From assembly GCF_000469385.1 (NCBI RefSeq), contig NZ_KI271301.1:46030-84407 (forward strand): a DNA stretch of 38,378 nt. Reading direction: 5' to 3'. A program made the translations under genes and the position numbers. The DNA is from Leptotrichia sp. oral taxon 879 str. F0557. Lineage in GTDB: Bacteria; Fusobacteriota; Fusobacteriia; Fusobacteriales; Leptotrichiaceae. The notes under the pieces are model-generated. The model was not told where the DNA came from, did no database searches, and saw only the letters and a program-made list of their open reading frames with translations. Below are positions 1-8,300 of the stretch, piece by piece; within the stretch, counting starts at the first letter, position 1, and every line of letters starts with the position of its first letter.

Positions 1-53
1 CAAAAGTAAAAATTTTCAAAAATTAAATATTTATGCAATAAGGAGAATTTAGA

Positions 54-656
54 ATGAAAAAATTATTTTTAATGTTTATGTTATTAACGCCGCTTGCAAT
101 GGCATACGGAGAAAGAGAAGAAATTGTTGTAAGCCCTATTTATGGTAAACAAAAAAACAATAATGACAAAAATAGTCCTGTTAAAGGTGTTACAGGAAGT
201 GGAGTTAAAATTTCATTTGAAGGAAAAGCTGGTATTGATGATAATGCTATAATGGGTTTAGGAATGGGAGTAATGTATAATTCTTTGAAAGTTAAAGGAA
301 AAGATATAAATAATAATTCAGGAAATTTGTTTTCAGTTCCAATTTATTTTATGGTGGGAACAGGAACAGACAATGGAATCTATACTAAATTTTCATTTGG
401 TTTATCAGTTGCAAATGGGAGTGTAAAATGGACTGATAAAAATGGTGGTAGCGGAAAAATAAAAGCTATGCCATTAAATGGATATGGAGCTATTGGTATT
501 GGTGTTCAAAAAAATAAATTTTCGTTCGGAATAAATGGTATTGTAACACCAAGACTTAAAAGGCAATATTCTAGCCCTACTAAAAGATATAATGATAAAT
601 TCTCAGATAGTGTAGTTTCGCTAGAATTCGGATATCAACCTAATTATAAAGATTAA
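54..656 (+). CDS. Small outer-membrane beta-barrel-like protein
   Basis: A 200-residue protein of unknown function. Residues 1-18 form a signal peptide (basic MKK start, hydrophobic core, cleavage probably after AMAYG or just before it). The rest is rich in Gly, Asn and Ser with alternating hydrophobic residues, for example IMGLGMGVMYNSLKV, FSFGLSVANG and GAIGIGVQKNKFSFGING. This pattern is typical of short amphipathic strands in an 8-strand outer-membrane barrel. The last strand (VVSLEFGYQ) is followed by a short polar tail instead of ending in Phe. An AAGGAG site at 40-45 supports the start. It could be an OmpW/OmpA-barrel-like surface protein or a secreted beta-rich protein. The next gene begins 27 bases later, so the two may be co-transcribed. 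I do not recognise a named family. Confidence 0.75.
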   Translation: MKKLFLMFMLLTPLAMAYGEREEIVVSPIYGKQKNNNDKNSPVKGVTGSGVKISFEGKAGIDDNAIMGLGMGVMYNSLKVKGKDINNNSGNLFSVPIYFMVGTGTDNGIYTKFSFGLSVANGSVKWTDKNGGSGKIKAMPLNGYGAIGIGVQKNKFSFGINGIVTPRLKRQYSSPTKRYNDKFSDSVVSLEFGYQPNYKD

Positions 657-683
657 AAATTTTAATTTGAAAGGAAAAATTAA

Positions 684-1919
684 ATGAACAACTTTGAAGA
701 AAAATTAAGTAAATATGCAGAAGTAATTGTAAAAATTGGAGCAAATGTACAGAAAGGGCAGAAAGTCTGGGTAAACTGTACAACTGATGCTTTACCGTTA
801 GTCTATAAGGTTACAGAATTAGCTTATCAAGTGGGAGCAAGTGATGTTCATGTTAAATTGACAGATGATAAATTATCAAGACTTCATGCTGAATATCAAT
901 CAAAAGAAGTCTATTCACACATCCCACAATGGGCAATTGACGAAAGAAATGATTATCTTGACAATAATGTCGTATTTATCCACATTTTAAGCAGTTCTCC
1001 AAATTTATTTGCTGGAATTGATGCTGAAAAGCTGGGAGCATTGACAAAAAATGCTGGAGAAGCCTATAAACATTACAGAACATGCATTATGACAGATATA
1101 AATTCATGGACAATTGCTAGCTATCCTTCAGCAGACTGGGCAAAACTTGTATTCCCAGATGAAGCAAATACTGACATTGCACAGGAAAAACTGCTTGATG
1201 CAATATTAAAGACTGTAAGAGTTGATAAAACTGATCCGGTTAAGGCTTGGGAAGAACATAGACAAAATTTGACTGAAAAAGCTGAATTTTTAAACAATAA
1301 AAACTTTATAGCACTTCATTATACTTCAAAAGGTACTGACTTGACAGTAGGACTTCCTAAAAATCACATTTGGGTAGCAGCTGGAAGTAAAAATGCGAAA
1401 GGGGCGGATTTCTTGCCAAATATGCCGACAGAAGAAGTATTTACAGCTGGAGATAGAGACCGTGTAGATGGTTATGTTTCAAATAAAAAGCCACTTTCTT
1501 ATCAAGGGAATATCATTGATAACTTTAAATTGACTTTTAAAGATGGAAAAGTTGTGGATTTTGAAGCGGAGCAAGGATATGAGATTTTGAAGCAGCTGCT
1601 TGATACTGATGAAGGTTCGAGAAGAATTGGAGAAGTTGCCCTTGTGCCAAATGATTCCCCTATTTCTAACTCTGGACTTCTTTATTATCAGACATTATTT
1701 GATGAAAATGCTTCAAACCATCTGGCATTGGGTGCAGCATACCCAACTACTCTAAAAGATGGTACAAAAATGACTGAAGAAGAACTAGAAAAAGCTCACA
1801 TTAATCAGTCTATTTCCCACGTTGACTTTATGATTGGTGATGCGGAAATGGATATTGATGGAATTTTGGAAGATGGGACAAGAGTTCCTGTATTTAGAAA
1901 AGGGAATTGGGCATTTTAA
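684..1919 (+). CDS. Aminopeptidase, M29 family (AmpS/PepS-like)
   Basis: A cytoplasmic metallo-aminopeptidase that releases N-terminal residues from peptides. Its 411 residues match the usual length of the M29 family (thermophilic aminopeptidase T / AmpS / PepS). The C-terminal half carries the expected metal-site elements: the E250-E251 pair in PTEEVFTAGDRDRVDG, E317 in RRIGEVALVPNDSPIS, H346 in ASNHLALG, and H379/D381 in SHVDFMIGD. The N-terminal half has the family-typical opening VKIGANVQKGQKVWV. A GAAAGG ribosome binding site precedes the ATG. No signal peptide is present, which fits a role in peptide recycling. No clear terminator follows; a separate promoter drives the next gene. Confidence 0.93.
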   Translation: MNNFEEKLSKYAEVIVKIGANVQKGQKVWVNCTTDALPLVYKVTELAYQVGASDVHVKLTDDKLSRLHAEYQSKEVYSHIPQWAIDERNDYLDNNVVFIHILSSSPNLFAGIDAEKLGALTKNAGEAYKHYRTCIMTDINSWTIASYPSADWAKLVFPDEANTDIAQEKLLDAILKTVRVDKTDPVKAWEEHRQNLTEKAEFLNNKNFIALHYTSKGTDLTVGLPKNHIWVAAGSKNAKGADFLPNMPTEEVFTAGDRDRVDGYVSNKKPLSYQGNIIDNFKLTFKDGKVVDFEAEQGYEILKQLLDTDEGSRRIGEVALVPNDSPISNSGLLYYQTLFDENASNHLALGAAYPTTLKDGTKMTEEELEKAHINQSISHVDFMIGDAEMDIDGILEDGTRVPVFRKGNWAF

Positions 1920-2000
1920 AAATCATTTAAAATTAATGAAATTAACTGCCTTAAACTATTTATCCAGAATTTTAGGTACGCTTCAACTTTTTATAAAACT

Positions 2001-2029
2001 TTGAAATATTAAATGAATTTTGATATAAT
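2001..2029 (+). promoter_or_regulatory. Sigma-70-type promoter for the DeoR-family gene
   Basis: The -35 element TTGAAA (2001-2006) and a perfect -10 TATAAT (2024-2029) are separated by exactly 17 bases, 35 bases upstream of the DeoR start codon. This makes the regulator its own transcription unit. Confidence 0.8.
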
Positions 2030-2063
2030 TTAAGTAATTATAAAAAAGCATTGGAGATTTAGC

Positions 2064-2834
2064 ATGTTTTTAGATGAAAGACTAGAAAAAATACTGGAAA
2101 TTTTAAAAAATGAGAAAAAAGTAAAAGTTACTGACTTAGCCAAGAAATTCAATGTTTCAGAAGTTATTATAAGGAAAAATCTGAAAAGATTGGAACAAGA
2201 AGGCAAGCTCAAAAGAACTCATGGAGGAGCAATTCTGCTACAGGAATTAGTTCACACAAGTACCCTTGAGGAAAGAATTATTAATAGAACAACAAATAAG
2301 GAAATTATTGCCAGAAAAATCATTGACAATATTACAGATGGGGAAACTGTATTTTTTGATATTACAAGTATAAATTACATCGCCGCCGAATATCTTGCAA
2401 ATTCCTCAAAGGAAATGACCTTAATAACGAATATGCCCAGCATTACTACTCATTTTAATAAAAATTCAAAAATAGATATTATTATGATTGGTGGGGAGTA
2501 TAATAAGGAAATCGGTGGAAATGTGGGGATCGAAGCGATTAATTACATAAAAAAATACAATGTTGACAAATCTTTCATCGGAAGTGCCGGAATCGATCTG
2601 GAAGCTGGAAAAGTAATGAATTTTGAAGCAAACGATGGAAATACAAAAAAAGAAATAATGAATATCTCCAAAAAGATTTTTCTTGCAACTGAATACCGAA
2701 AATTAGGAATTTTGGGAAATTATAAATTTAGTAATTTATCAAATTTTGATGTGTTTATTTGTGAAAAAGACAAAAAAGATTTTTTAGAAAATTACAAAAA
2801 ATCATTTAATGAATTTGAAGTAAAAATTTTATAA
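2064..2834 (+). CDS. DeoR/GlpR-family transcriptional regulator
   Basis: A 256-residue DNA-binding regulator. Residues 1-57 form the DeoR-type winged helix-turn-helix (RLEKILEILKN...VTDLAKKFNVSE...LEQEGKLKRTHGGAIL). The recognition helix reads SEVIIRKNLKRLE, where most family members have S-x-x-TIRRDL; the RKN variant is slightly unusual. Residues about 75-240 are the DeoRC sensor fold, which in this family binds phosphorylated sugars, with the expected FFDITSINYIAAEYL and ITNMPSI segments. The start is backed by TTGGAG at 2051-2056. No sugar-metabolism gene is adjacent; the gene stands alone between its promoter and a terminator, so its target is elsewhere and the effector cannot be read from context. 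Confidence 0.92.
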   Translation: MFLDERLEKILEILKNEKKVKVTDLAKKFNVSEVIIRKNLKRLEQEGKLKRTHGGAILLQELVHTSTLEERIINRTTNKEIIARKIIDNITDGETVFFDITSINYIAAEYLANSSKEMTLITNMPSITTHFNKNSKIDIIMIGGEYNKEIGGNVGIEAINYIKKYNVDKSFIGSAGIDLEAGKVMNFEANDGNTKKEIMNISKKIFLATEYRKLGILGNYKFSNLSNFDVFICEKDKKDFLENYKKSFNEFEVKIL

Positions 2835-2896
2835 TTTATACTAAGCTCCATTGTATCTAGCTTAGAACCTCTATATACTATAAATTTTTATATATT

Positions 2897-2928
2897 AAAA
2901 AAGCCAAACTTGATAATCTGGCTTTTTT
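2897..2928. terminator. Bidirectional terminator between deoR-type gene and cutC
   Basis: A perfect 10-bp inverted repeat, AAAAAAGCCA (2897-2906) and TGGCTTTTTT (2919-2928), has a 12-base loop. It has a T-run in either direction and sits between convergent genes. A second small hairpin without a T-run (CTAAGCT/AGCTTAG, 2841-2865) lies just upstream on the + side. Confidence 0.85.
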
Positions 2929-2936
2929 TAATATTT

Positions 2937-3695
2937 TCAAAATCTTTTCTGCAAATAATCAGTCATTTTTCTTACCAACTTATCATCTGTTTCCAAAATT
3001 TCAAACTCATCAAATTCTTTTAATCCCATATTTACATTCTGTTTTCTATATTCCATTTTACTTTGCTTAATTTTTTTTGCAGAAAAATGAAAATTAACTG
3101 CACCTGTAAAATCCGCTATTTCCTCAATATTTTCAATATTTAGTCCTGCCCCAACAAGTATTCTCGTTTTTTCATTATTCTTATTTGAAAGATCAACCAG
3201 TTCTTTTAGCAATTTTTTACCTTTTAGGCAATTTTGTGCCTGTCCAGATGTTAATATATTCTGAATTTTTAGTTCCTGCAGCTGATGAAATGCTTTTATT
3301 GGATTTTTACACACATCAAATGCCCTATGAAATGTTATTGGAATATTCTGAGCCTCATCTATAAATTTCTTCATATTATCCACATCAATCTCTCCATCTT
3401 TAGTTAAAACTCCTACAACTATTCCATTAACTCCCGCTTCTCTAAATATTTTTATTTCATTCCTTATAATACTTATATCATAGTCTGAATACAAAAAATC
3501 TCCAAATCTAGGACGTATTAATACATTTATTGGAATATCTACATTTTTTTTCACTTCTTTAAATAAACTTTTGGTAGGAGTAGTTCCCCCTATTATTAAG
3601 TTGCTGCAAAGCTCTAATCTTGTTGCTCCACCTCTTTGGGCATTTATCGCTGATTTCACACTGTCTACACATATTTCAAGAGTATATTTTTTCAT
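2937..3695 (-). CDS. cutC: CutC family protein (copper homeostasis protein CutC)
   Basis: A TIM-barrel protein of the CutC family, cytoplasmic. The family was named for copper tolerance in E. coli, but its biochemical activity is not settled. Family signatures are visible: LEICVDSVKSAINAQRGGA near the N-terminus, RLELCSNLIIGGTTPT, INVLIRPRFGDFLYSD, ITFHRAFDVC, NILTSGQAQNCLKG and RILVGAGLNIENI. I place the start at 3695 because the AGGGAG site lies 9 bases before that ATG; the longer frame up to 3743 would place coding sequence over the ribosome binding site. That gives about 252 residues, close to the usual length. It lies downstream of the lptD terminator and ends at a terminator shared with the convergent regulator gene. 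Confidence 0.93.
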   Translation of the reverse strand: MKKYTLEICVDSVKSAINAQRGGATRLELCSNLIIGGTTPTKSLFKEVKKNVDIPINVLIRPRFGDFLYSDYDISIIRNEIKIFREAGVNGIVVGVLTKDGEIDVDNMKKFIDEAQNIPITFHRAFDVCKNPIKAFHQLQELKIQNILTSGQAQNCLKGKKLLKELVDLSNKNNEKTRILVGAGLNIENIEEIADFTGAVNFHFSAKKIKQSKMEYRKQNVNMGLKEFDEFEILETDDKLVRKMTDYLQKRF

Positions 3696-3782
3696 TTTTT
3701 CCATCTCCCTAAATAAATTTAATAGTTTGACTATTCTGCTCAAATTACAAGTTTTAATTTTAACAGTCCAATATATGAAAAA

Positions 3783-3818
3783 ACATTAGAAAATACAGTT
3801 TATCAGTACTTCTAATGT
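3783..3818 (-). terminator. Terminator downstream of lptD
   Basis: A 9-bp inverted repeat ACATTAGAA (3783-3791) / TTCTAATGT (3810-3818) with an 18-base loop. On the minus strand it is followed by a run of six T. It begins about 20 bases beyond the lptD stop, so cutC probably uses its own promoter. Confidence 0.7.
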
Positions 3819-3838
3819 CTATCCCATTATTATATTTT

Positions 3839-6800
3839 TTATAATCCTGCTCCAAATTCAAATCCTTTTCCAGAATATTTAAACTGTGCATTTTTTTCAG
3901 GGAATGGTGTTATTCCAAATTTAAGGGATACTACTGGATAGTAGCCCAGCTTTTTGTTATTTGGCTTATCCCATTTCATTCCTGCTCCAATTTCCCATTC
4001 GATATTTTCAAAACGGTGGCTTAAAGTTGCCATTCCCAATGTCAGCTTATTAACTTTCTTAGCATACCACGAACTTTCATAGATTTCAGGATCAGAAGCT
4101 TTTTGTGCTCCATTCTGAACATATTGAAGTTTTCCACCAACCCACCAAGGCTTGTCAGGATCTCTTGAAAACATATATTTTCCTTCAAGTTCATGCTTTC
4201 TGAAATCAAATGTGCTGTTACGTGTCGGATTATTTCTATATATTCTATCAGGTCTTTCCATTATAAAGGCATATCTGATAAACATTTTTTCCAAATATCC
4301 AGTCTCAATCTTGAAGGATAAGTCATTAACTTTGTCAAATCCTTTCATTCCACTTGGATTAGCCGCATCAGATCCATCTATTTGCATGTCCATTCCAATT
4401 TGGAAATATTTTTTATGGCTTCTTAAATTCTGTAATTTTGTATTGAAATCATTCAGGCTGAACTTGTTTTGACGATAATTTTCCTCTTCGACATAACTTT
4501 TATATGCTTCCTCTTCTTCTCTGCTAAGAAAAAGTCTGTCGTCGCTATTGACAACTATTTTATCAATTGAAGATTTGTTGGCATTATTAATAGAAAATTC
4601 TTGAGTATTTGAATTTTTTACTAAGTTTATATCCTTAATATGATTTTCAGATTCTATAATTTTATTTTCCTTTGTCTTTTCTTTTTTTTCTATATCTACT
4701 GCAAACTTCGGTTGAGTATTATTTTCATATCTGTACAGAAACCCTATTGTCGTATAGTCATTTCCACGAATATATCTATCATCAATAATATTTACCGGGG
4801 TATTATTCAAGTCTCTATATATCTTTTTACCAAATCCGAAATTTACCCTAAAATAATGATCTGATTCAAATTTTTTATTCTTCATCTTTGATGTATCATA
4901 AACAAATCCCAATCTATGATAATTTGTCTTCAATTTTAGTGCAGGATAACCAAAATTTGGATTATCTCCATAAATATCGTTTGCTTTGTTTACGAGATTT
5001 GTATATTCAAATCCCCATTCATTGTAGTTTATCCCAAATGTTCTTTCCTTCATGGATTCCTTGTAAACTTTCTGATTCCATCCAAGACTTGTGTTATGAG
5101 GGAATAATTGTTTATTCTTTTCTTCAAAACGATAAAGGAAGTTATCTCCTGCATCTGAAAGATACCCATATTGAATCTCTCTATTAAAATCCCTTATAGC
5201 CTTGAAGTTTTCAAATTCATATTCTTCATTATTAGCAAAATCAAAGCTTACAAATCTTTTATTTGCAATATCAGCCTTGAAGTAATTTCTGACATATCTA
5301 TTTTTTAACCAGTTATCCTTAAAATGCCTATCATCTCTCATTGTCAAGTTATAATTAAACGTTACATTTCCTATATGATAATTGAAGTCATTTCTAAGTC
5401 CTAATGCGTTTGTAGGCACTTCTACAACATCAAATCCATTGTATGTTGCACTTCCTGCTGTTGTTTTCTGAAATGTAACAGTCGCATCATTTGTAACTTT
5501 TACGTCATATTTATTATTTTTCTTTGATGTATTGTCAAAAAATGTTGTAAATAGACGTGTATCCAGCGTAAAGATTCTTATTGAAGGACTTTGTCTTATG
5601 ATTTCTCCGCTCGAATCCCTCGCTACCCTGTATCCTGTCTGAGAATCTAGATCCTCCACTTTCCGTCCATTAACAAATTCAGGTACCCCTAAGCTACTAT
5701 AATCCCTGTTCTCAAATGCCATATTATATCCAATATATGAATTCTTAAACGGAATATCAATCCTATCATTCCCCACATTAAACTTTTGAAGCCTGTATTT
5801 TTCATAGATAATTTTCTTTGGACGGCGAATTGTTTCATTGTCTTGATAAACTTTGTATATTCTGCTCTCATCAGTAGTTAACGGATTCAAGAATAAAGTG
5901 TTGTAATTTTCGTTATCTCTAGTATAGTCATACTCGTATTCTTTTTTTCTTATATCAACTTTCTTTACTTGTACCCCAAAATACAAAGTATTTGTCAGAT
6001 TCTGATATCTTGTTCTTGGCTGATAGCCAAAAAAATCACTTTCTCTGAATGGATAGTAATTTCCAAAAGTTAGTCCCCACTCTTCTCTTTTGTCATACGC
6101 GACATTCTGAACCCAGTGAATCGTTTTATCATCACCACGATCACGCATTCCAAGTAACTCTCCATATTCGTCCTTGTCAGAATCAAAATAATCAAATTTT
6201 ATTTTCGGTCCTCTAAAATCAATTTCATAGTTACGTTTTTTTCTATATGAATTTAAATCTCCCACATATCCTGGGTTAATATCCCGAAAATCTTCATTAT
6301 CAACTGTTATCGCAACATTATTGTTTCCATTTGTATATTTTATACTTTTATATAAATCAACATCTGTTCTACGCGGATCTAAATTGTCAGCATCCATAAT
6401 TTGATCATTTATTTCGGTCAACGCTTTAAGCGCATGCTTGTCCTGCGTCCAGTAATATTTCGCATTCAATTCCCCATTCTGCCCGAGCTCCTGATTGATA
6501 TTCAGATTCCAGAATCCAATTTGTTTGTACTTATCTACAAATTCAGTATAGTCATCCTTCAGATCGTTTCCATTAACAGCATACATCAAGTTTGTTGTAA
6601 TATTTTGATAGTTTAAATCCCATATTCCGTATCCTACGTCATAAAATTTCCTGTCTTCTTTTTCTTTTTTAGGAGTATTTTTTACCTTGTGATTCCATTT
6701 AAAATCCCATTCCTTACGATGATTTCCAATTGGAATAACGAATCTGTTTATAAATATATTTCCTGAATTATTTCCCCAAAAGGCATAGTCGTTTGAAAAT

Positions 6801-7519
6801 TTTATTGCCAATTTCTGCTTCGTACTTAGCTCAAAGTCCACAAATCCCTGTGCAAGCGGACCTAAATCATAATCAAATCCCATTATTCCAAAAAAGCCCC
6901 TATCACTGTCCATTCCAATATATGGAAATAATGTTGCTCTTTGAGTAGAAGGTTTTAGGGACGTCACATAATATGGTAGCTTAAGCCATGTCTTTCCTCC
7001 TGCGAAGATTCCAATATTTCTCGCAATAGCCTTTCTGTTGGGATATATTTCCAGCTCTTCTGCATTTATCTTGTAACTTGGATTTTCGTATGGACTCGTT
7101 GTAAACCATCCATTTTTTATAAAAACTGCCTTATTTCCCTCAGCTAGAGTCTCCTCGCCACCATAACGTAATTTTAGCTTAGCATCATAACTTTCTGAAT
7201 TAAATATCTTAGCTAATTTTGTATCCATATCAAAAATAAGGTTATCAGCTTTTATAATTTGAGAACCTTGAGTAAATTCAACATTTCCAGATCCTGAGAG
7301 AATATTTTTGTTAGCAATCTTTTTCAGTCTATCTGCATTTATTGTAAAATCTCCATATTTTACGGTAACATTACCTTCGGTATTTATTTCTTCTGTTTCC
7401 AGATTTATTGTAGATTTTTGTGTTTCCAGTTCTATTACTTCTCCTGCAGCATTCAGCTTCCCAAAAAGTATAATATAAAACAGTAAAATAAACAATCCTT
7501 TATATCTCATTATTTTCAT
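3839..7519 (-). CDS. lptD: LPS-assembly protein LptD (OstA), large variant
   Basis: Outer-membrane translocon protein that inserts lipopolysaccharide into the outer leaflet. Residues 1-25 are a signal peptide (KIMRYKGLFILLFYIILFGKLNA). Residues about 27-150 form the periplasmic OstA/LptA-like beta-jellyroll, with repeated patterns such as INTEGNVTVKYGDFTINADRL and ILSGSGNVEFTQGSQIIKADNL. The rest is a long Tyr/Asn/Phe-rich antiparallel barrel containing the LptD-type segment LKLPYYVTSLKPSTQRATLFPYIG. At 1226 residues it is much longer than the roughly 780-residue E. coli protein. A charged, low-complexity insert (about residues 960-1070, starting EKKEKTKENK) interrupts the barrel near its end and is probably an extracellular loop. 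It has its own promoter at 7557-7585 and an AAAGG site before the ATG. I see no LptE partner nearby. Confidence 0.88.
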   Translation of the reverse strand: MKIMRYKGLFILLFYIILFGKLNAAGEVIELETQKSTINLETEEINTEGNVTVKYGDFTINADRLKKIANKNILSGSGNVEFTQGSQIIKADNLIFDMDTKLAKIFNSESYDAKLKLRYGGEETLAEGNKAVFIKNGWFTTSPYENPSYKINAEELEIYPNRKAIARNIGIFAGGKTWLKLPYYVTSLKPSTQRATLFPYIGMDSDRGFFGIMGFDYDLGPLAQGFVDFELSTKQKLAIKFSNDYAFWGNNSGNIFINRFVIPIGNHRKEWDFKWNHKVKNTPKKEKEDRKFYDVGYGIWDLNYQNITTNLMYAVNGNDLKDDYTEFVDKYKQIGFWNLNINQELGQNGELNAKYYWTQDKHALKALTEINDQIMDADNLDPRRTDVDLYKSIKYTNGNNNVAITVDNEDFRDINPGYVGDLNSYRKKRNYEIDFRGPKIKFDYFDSDKDEYGELLGMRDRGDDKTIHWVQNVAYDKREEWGLTFGNYYPFRESDFFGYQPRTRYQNLTNTLYFGVQVKKVDIRKKEYEYDYTRDNENYNTLFLNPLTTDESRIYKVYQDNETIRRPKKIIYEKYRLQKFNVGNDRIDIPFKNSYIGYNMAFENRDYSSLGVPEFVNGRKVEDLDSQTGYRVARDSSGEIIRQSPSIRIFTLDTRLFTTFFDNTSKKNNKYDVKVTNDATVTFQKTTAGSATYNGFDVVEVPTNALGLRNDFNYHIGNVTFNYNLTMRDDRHFKDNWLKNRYVRNYFKADIANKRFVSFDFANNEEYEFENFKAIRDFNREIQYGYLSDAGDNFLYRFEEKNKQLFPHNTSLGWNQKVYKESMKERTFGINYNEWGFEYTNLVNKANDIYGDNPNFGYPALKLKTNYHRLGFVYDTSKMKNKKFESDHYFRVNFGFGKKIYRDLNNTPVNIIDDRYIRGNDYTTIGFLYRYENNTQPKFAVDIEKKEKTKENKIIESENHIKDINLVKNSNTQEFSINNANKSSIDKIVVNSDDRLFLSREEEEAYKSYVEEENYRQNKFSLNDFNTKLQNLRSHKKYFQIGMDMQIDGSDAANPSGMKGFDKVNDLSFKIETGYLEKMFIRYAFIMERPDRIYRNNPTRNSTFDFRKHELEGKYMFSRDPDKPWWVGGKLQYVQNGAQKASDPEIYESSWYAKKVNKLTLGMATLSHRFENIEWEIGAGMKWDKPNNKKLGYYPVVSLKFGITPFPEKNAQFKYSGKGFEFGAGL

Positions 7520-7556
7520 TTTTTCAACCTTTTATTTTTTATTATATAATACCAAA

Positions 7557-7585
7557 ATTATACCATACTTTTATGCTTATAACAA
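7557..7585 (-). promoter_or_regulatory. Sigma-70-type promoter for lptD
   Basis: Read on the minus strand: -35 TTGTTA (7585-7580), 17-base spacer ending in TGG, and perfect -10 TATAAT (7562-7557), about 37 bases upstream of the lptD ATG. Confidence 0.8.
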
Positions 7586-7623
7586 TTTATTTTACATTTG
7601 AAAGGCTTTAATTAAGTTTTTTA

Positions 7624-8286
7624 CTACAAAACGTATTTTTTCCCAAATAACATCATTTTTTCTATATTTGCGATAACTAATAGTACATTATTTTCTCTTA
7701 TTATAGTATTTGGAAGTGGCATAATATTTAGTTCTTTTTCATCTTTTATCCCGATAATATTCATTTCATATTTATTTCTCAAATTTAATTCTATAAGATT
7801 TTTTCCATCAAAATCCTTTGGTGCTTTTATTTCAAACACTCTATATTTTTCTGAAAATTTAAAATGTTCCGTTATATTGGGTCTTATTACCCCAAGTGCT
7901 ATTTCCTTGGCCATCGTTTCTTCTGGATAAACAACGGAAGTTGCACCAATCTTTTTTAAAATTTTCCCCTGTAATTCATTTTTTGCCTTACAAATGATAG
8001 TTTTTATTCCCATTTCCTTTAAAATTACCGTAACAAATACACTGGACTGAGTATTGTCTCCAATGCAGACAAAAGCAGTGTCAAAGTCATCATTTATTAC
8101 TTTCCTGATTGAATTTTCGTCTGTCACATCCAATGTAATTGCATCACTTGCGATTTCATCATCAATTACCTTTTGTACACAATCCTCCCTTTGATCTATT
8201 GCCAGTACCATTTTACCATTTTCATATAATGTCTGAGTTACACTTCTACCAAATGTTCCAAGTCCAATTACTAAATATCCTGCCAT
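7624..8286 (-). CDS. ktrA: K+ uptake regulatory subunit, TrkA/KtrA family (RCK protein)
   Basis: Cytoplasmic gating subunit of a Ktr/Trk potassium uptake system. Residues 1-120 are the RCK N-terminal Rossmann fold (TrkA-N) with the nucleotide-binding glycine motif GLGTFGRSV, the acidic end of strand 2 (IDQRED) and the CIGDNTQSS segment. Residues about 135-215 are the TrkA-C domain, with FEIKAPKDFDGKNLIELNLRNKY. The family binds ATP/ADP or NAD(H) and a second messenger such as c-di-AMP; which applies here cannot be read from sequence. The 220-residue length fits a single-RCK KtrA rather than a double-domain TrkA. It starts 14 bases after the membrane subunit gene and has an AGAGGTG ribosome binding site. 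Confidence 0.93.
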   Translation of the reverse strand: MAGYLVIGLGTFGRSVTQTLYENGKMVLAIDQREDCVQKVIDDEIASDAITLDVTDENSIRKVINDDFDTAFVCIGDNTQSSVFVTVILKEMGIKTIICKAKNELQGKILKKIGATSVVYPEETMAKEIALGVIRPNITEHFKFSEKYRVFEIKAPKDFDGKNLIELNLRNKYEMNIIGIKDEKELNIMPLPNTIIRENNVLLVIANIEKMMLFGKKYVL

Positions 8287-8300
8287 TTTTCACCTCTTCC

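Noticed and set aside
4640-5187. Plus-strand frames opposite lptD
   Set aside because: They are shadow frames inside the barrel-coding region, without ribosome binding sites or sensible composition.
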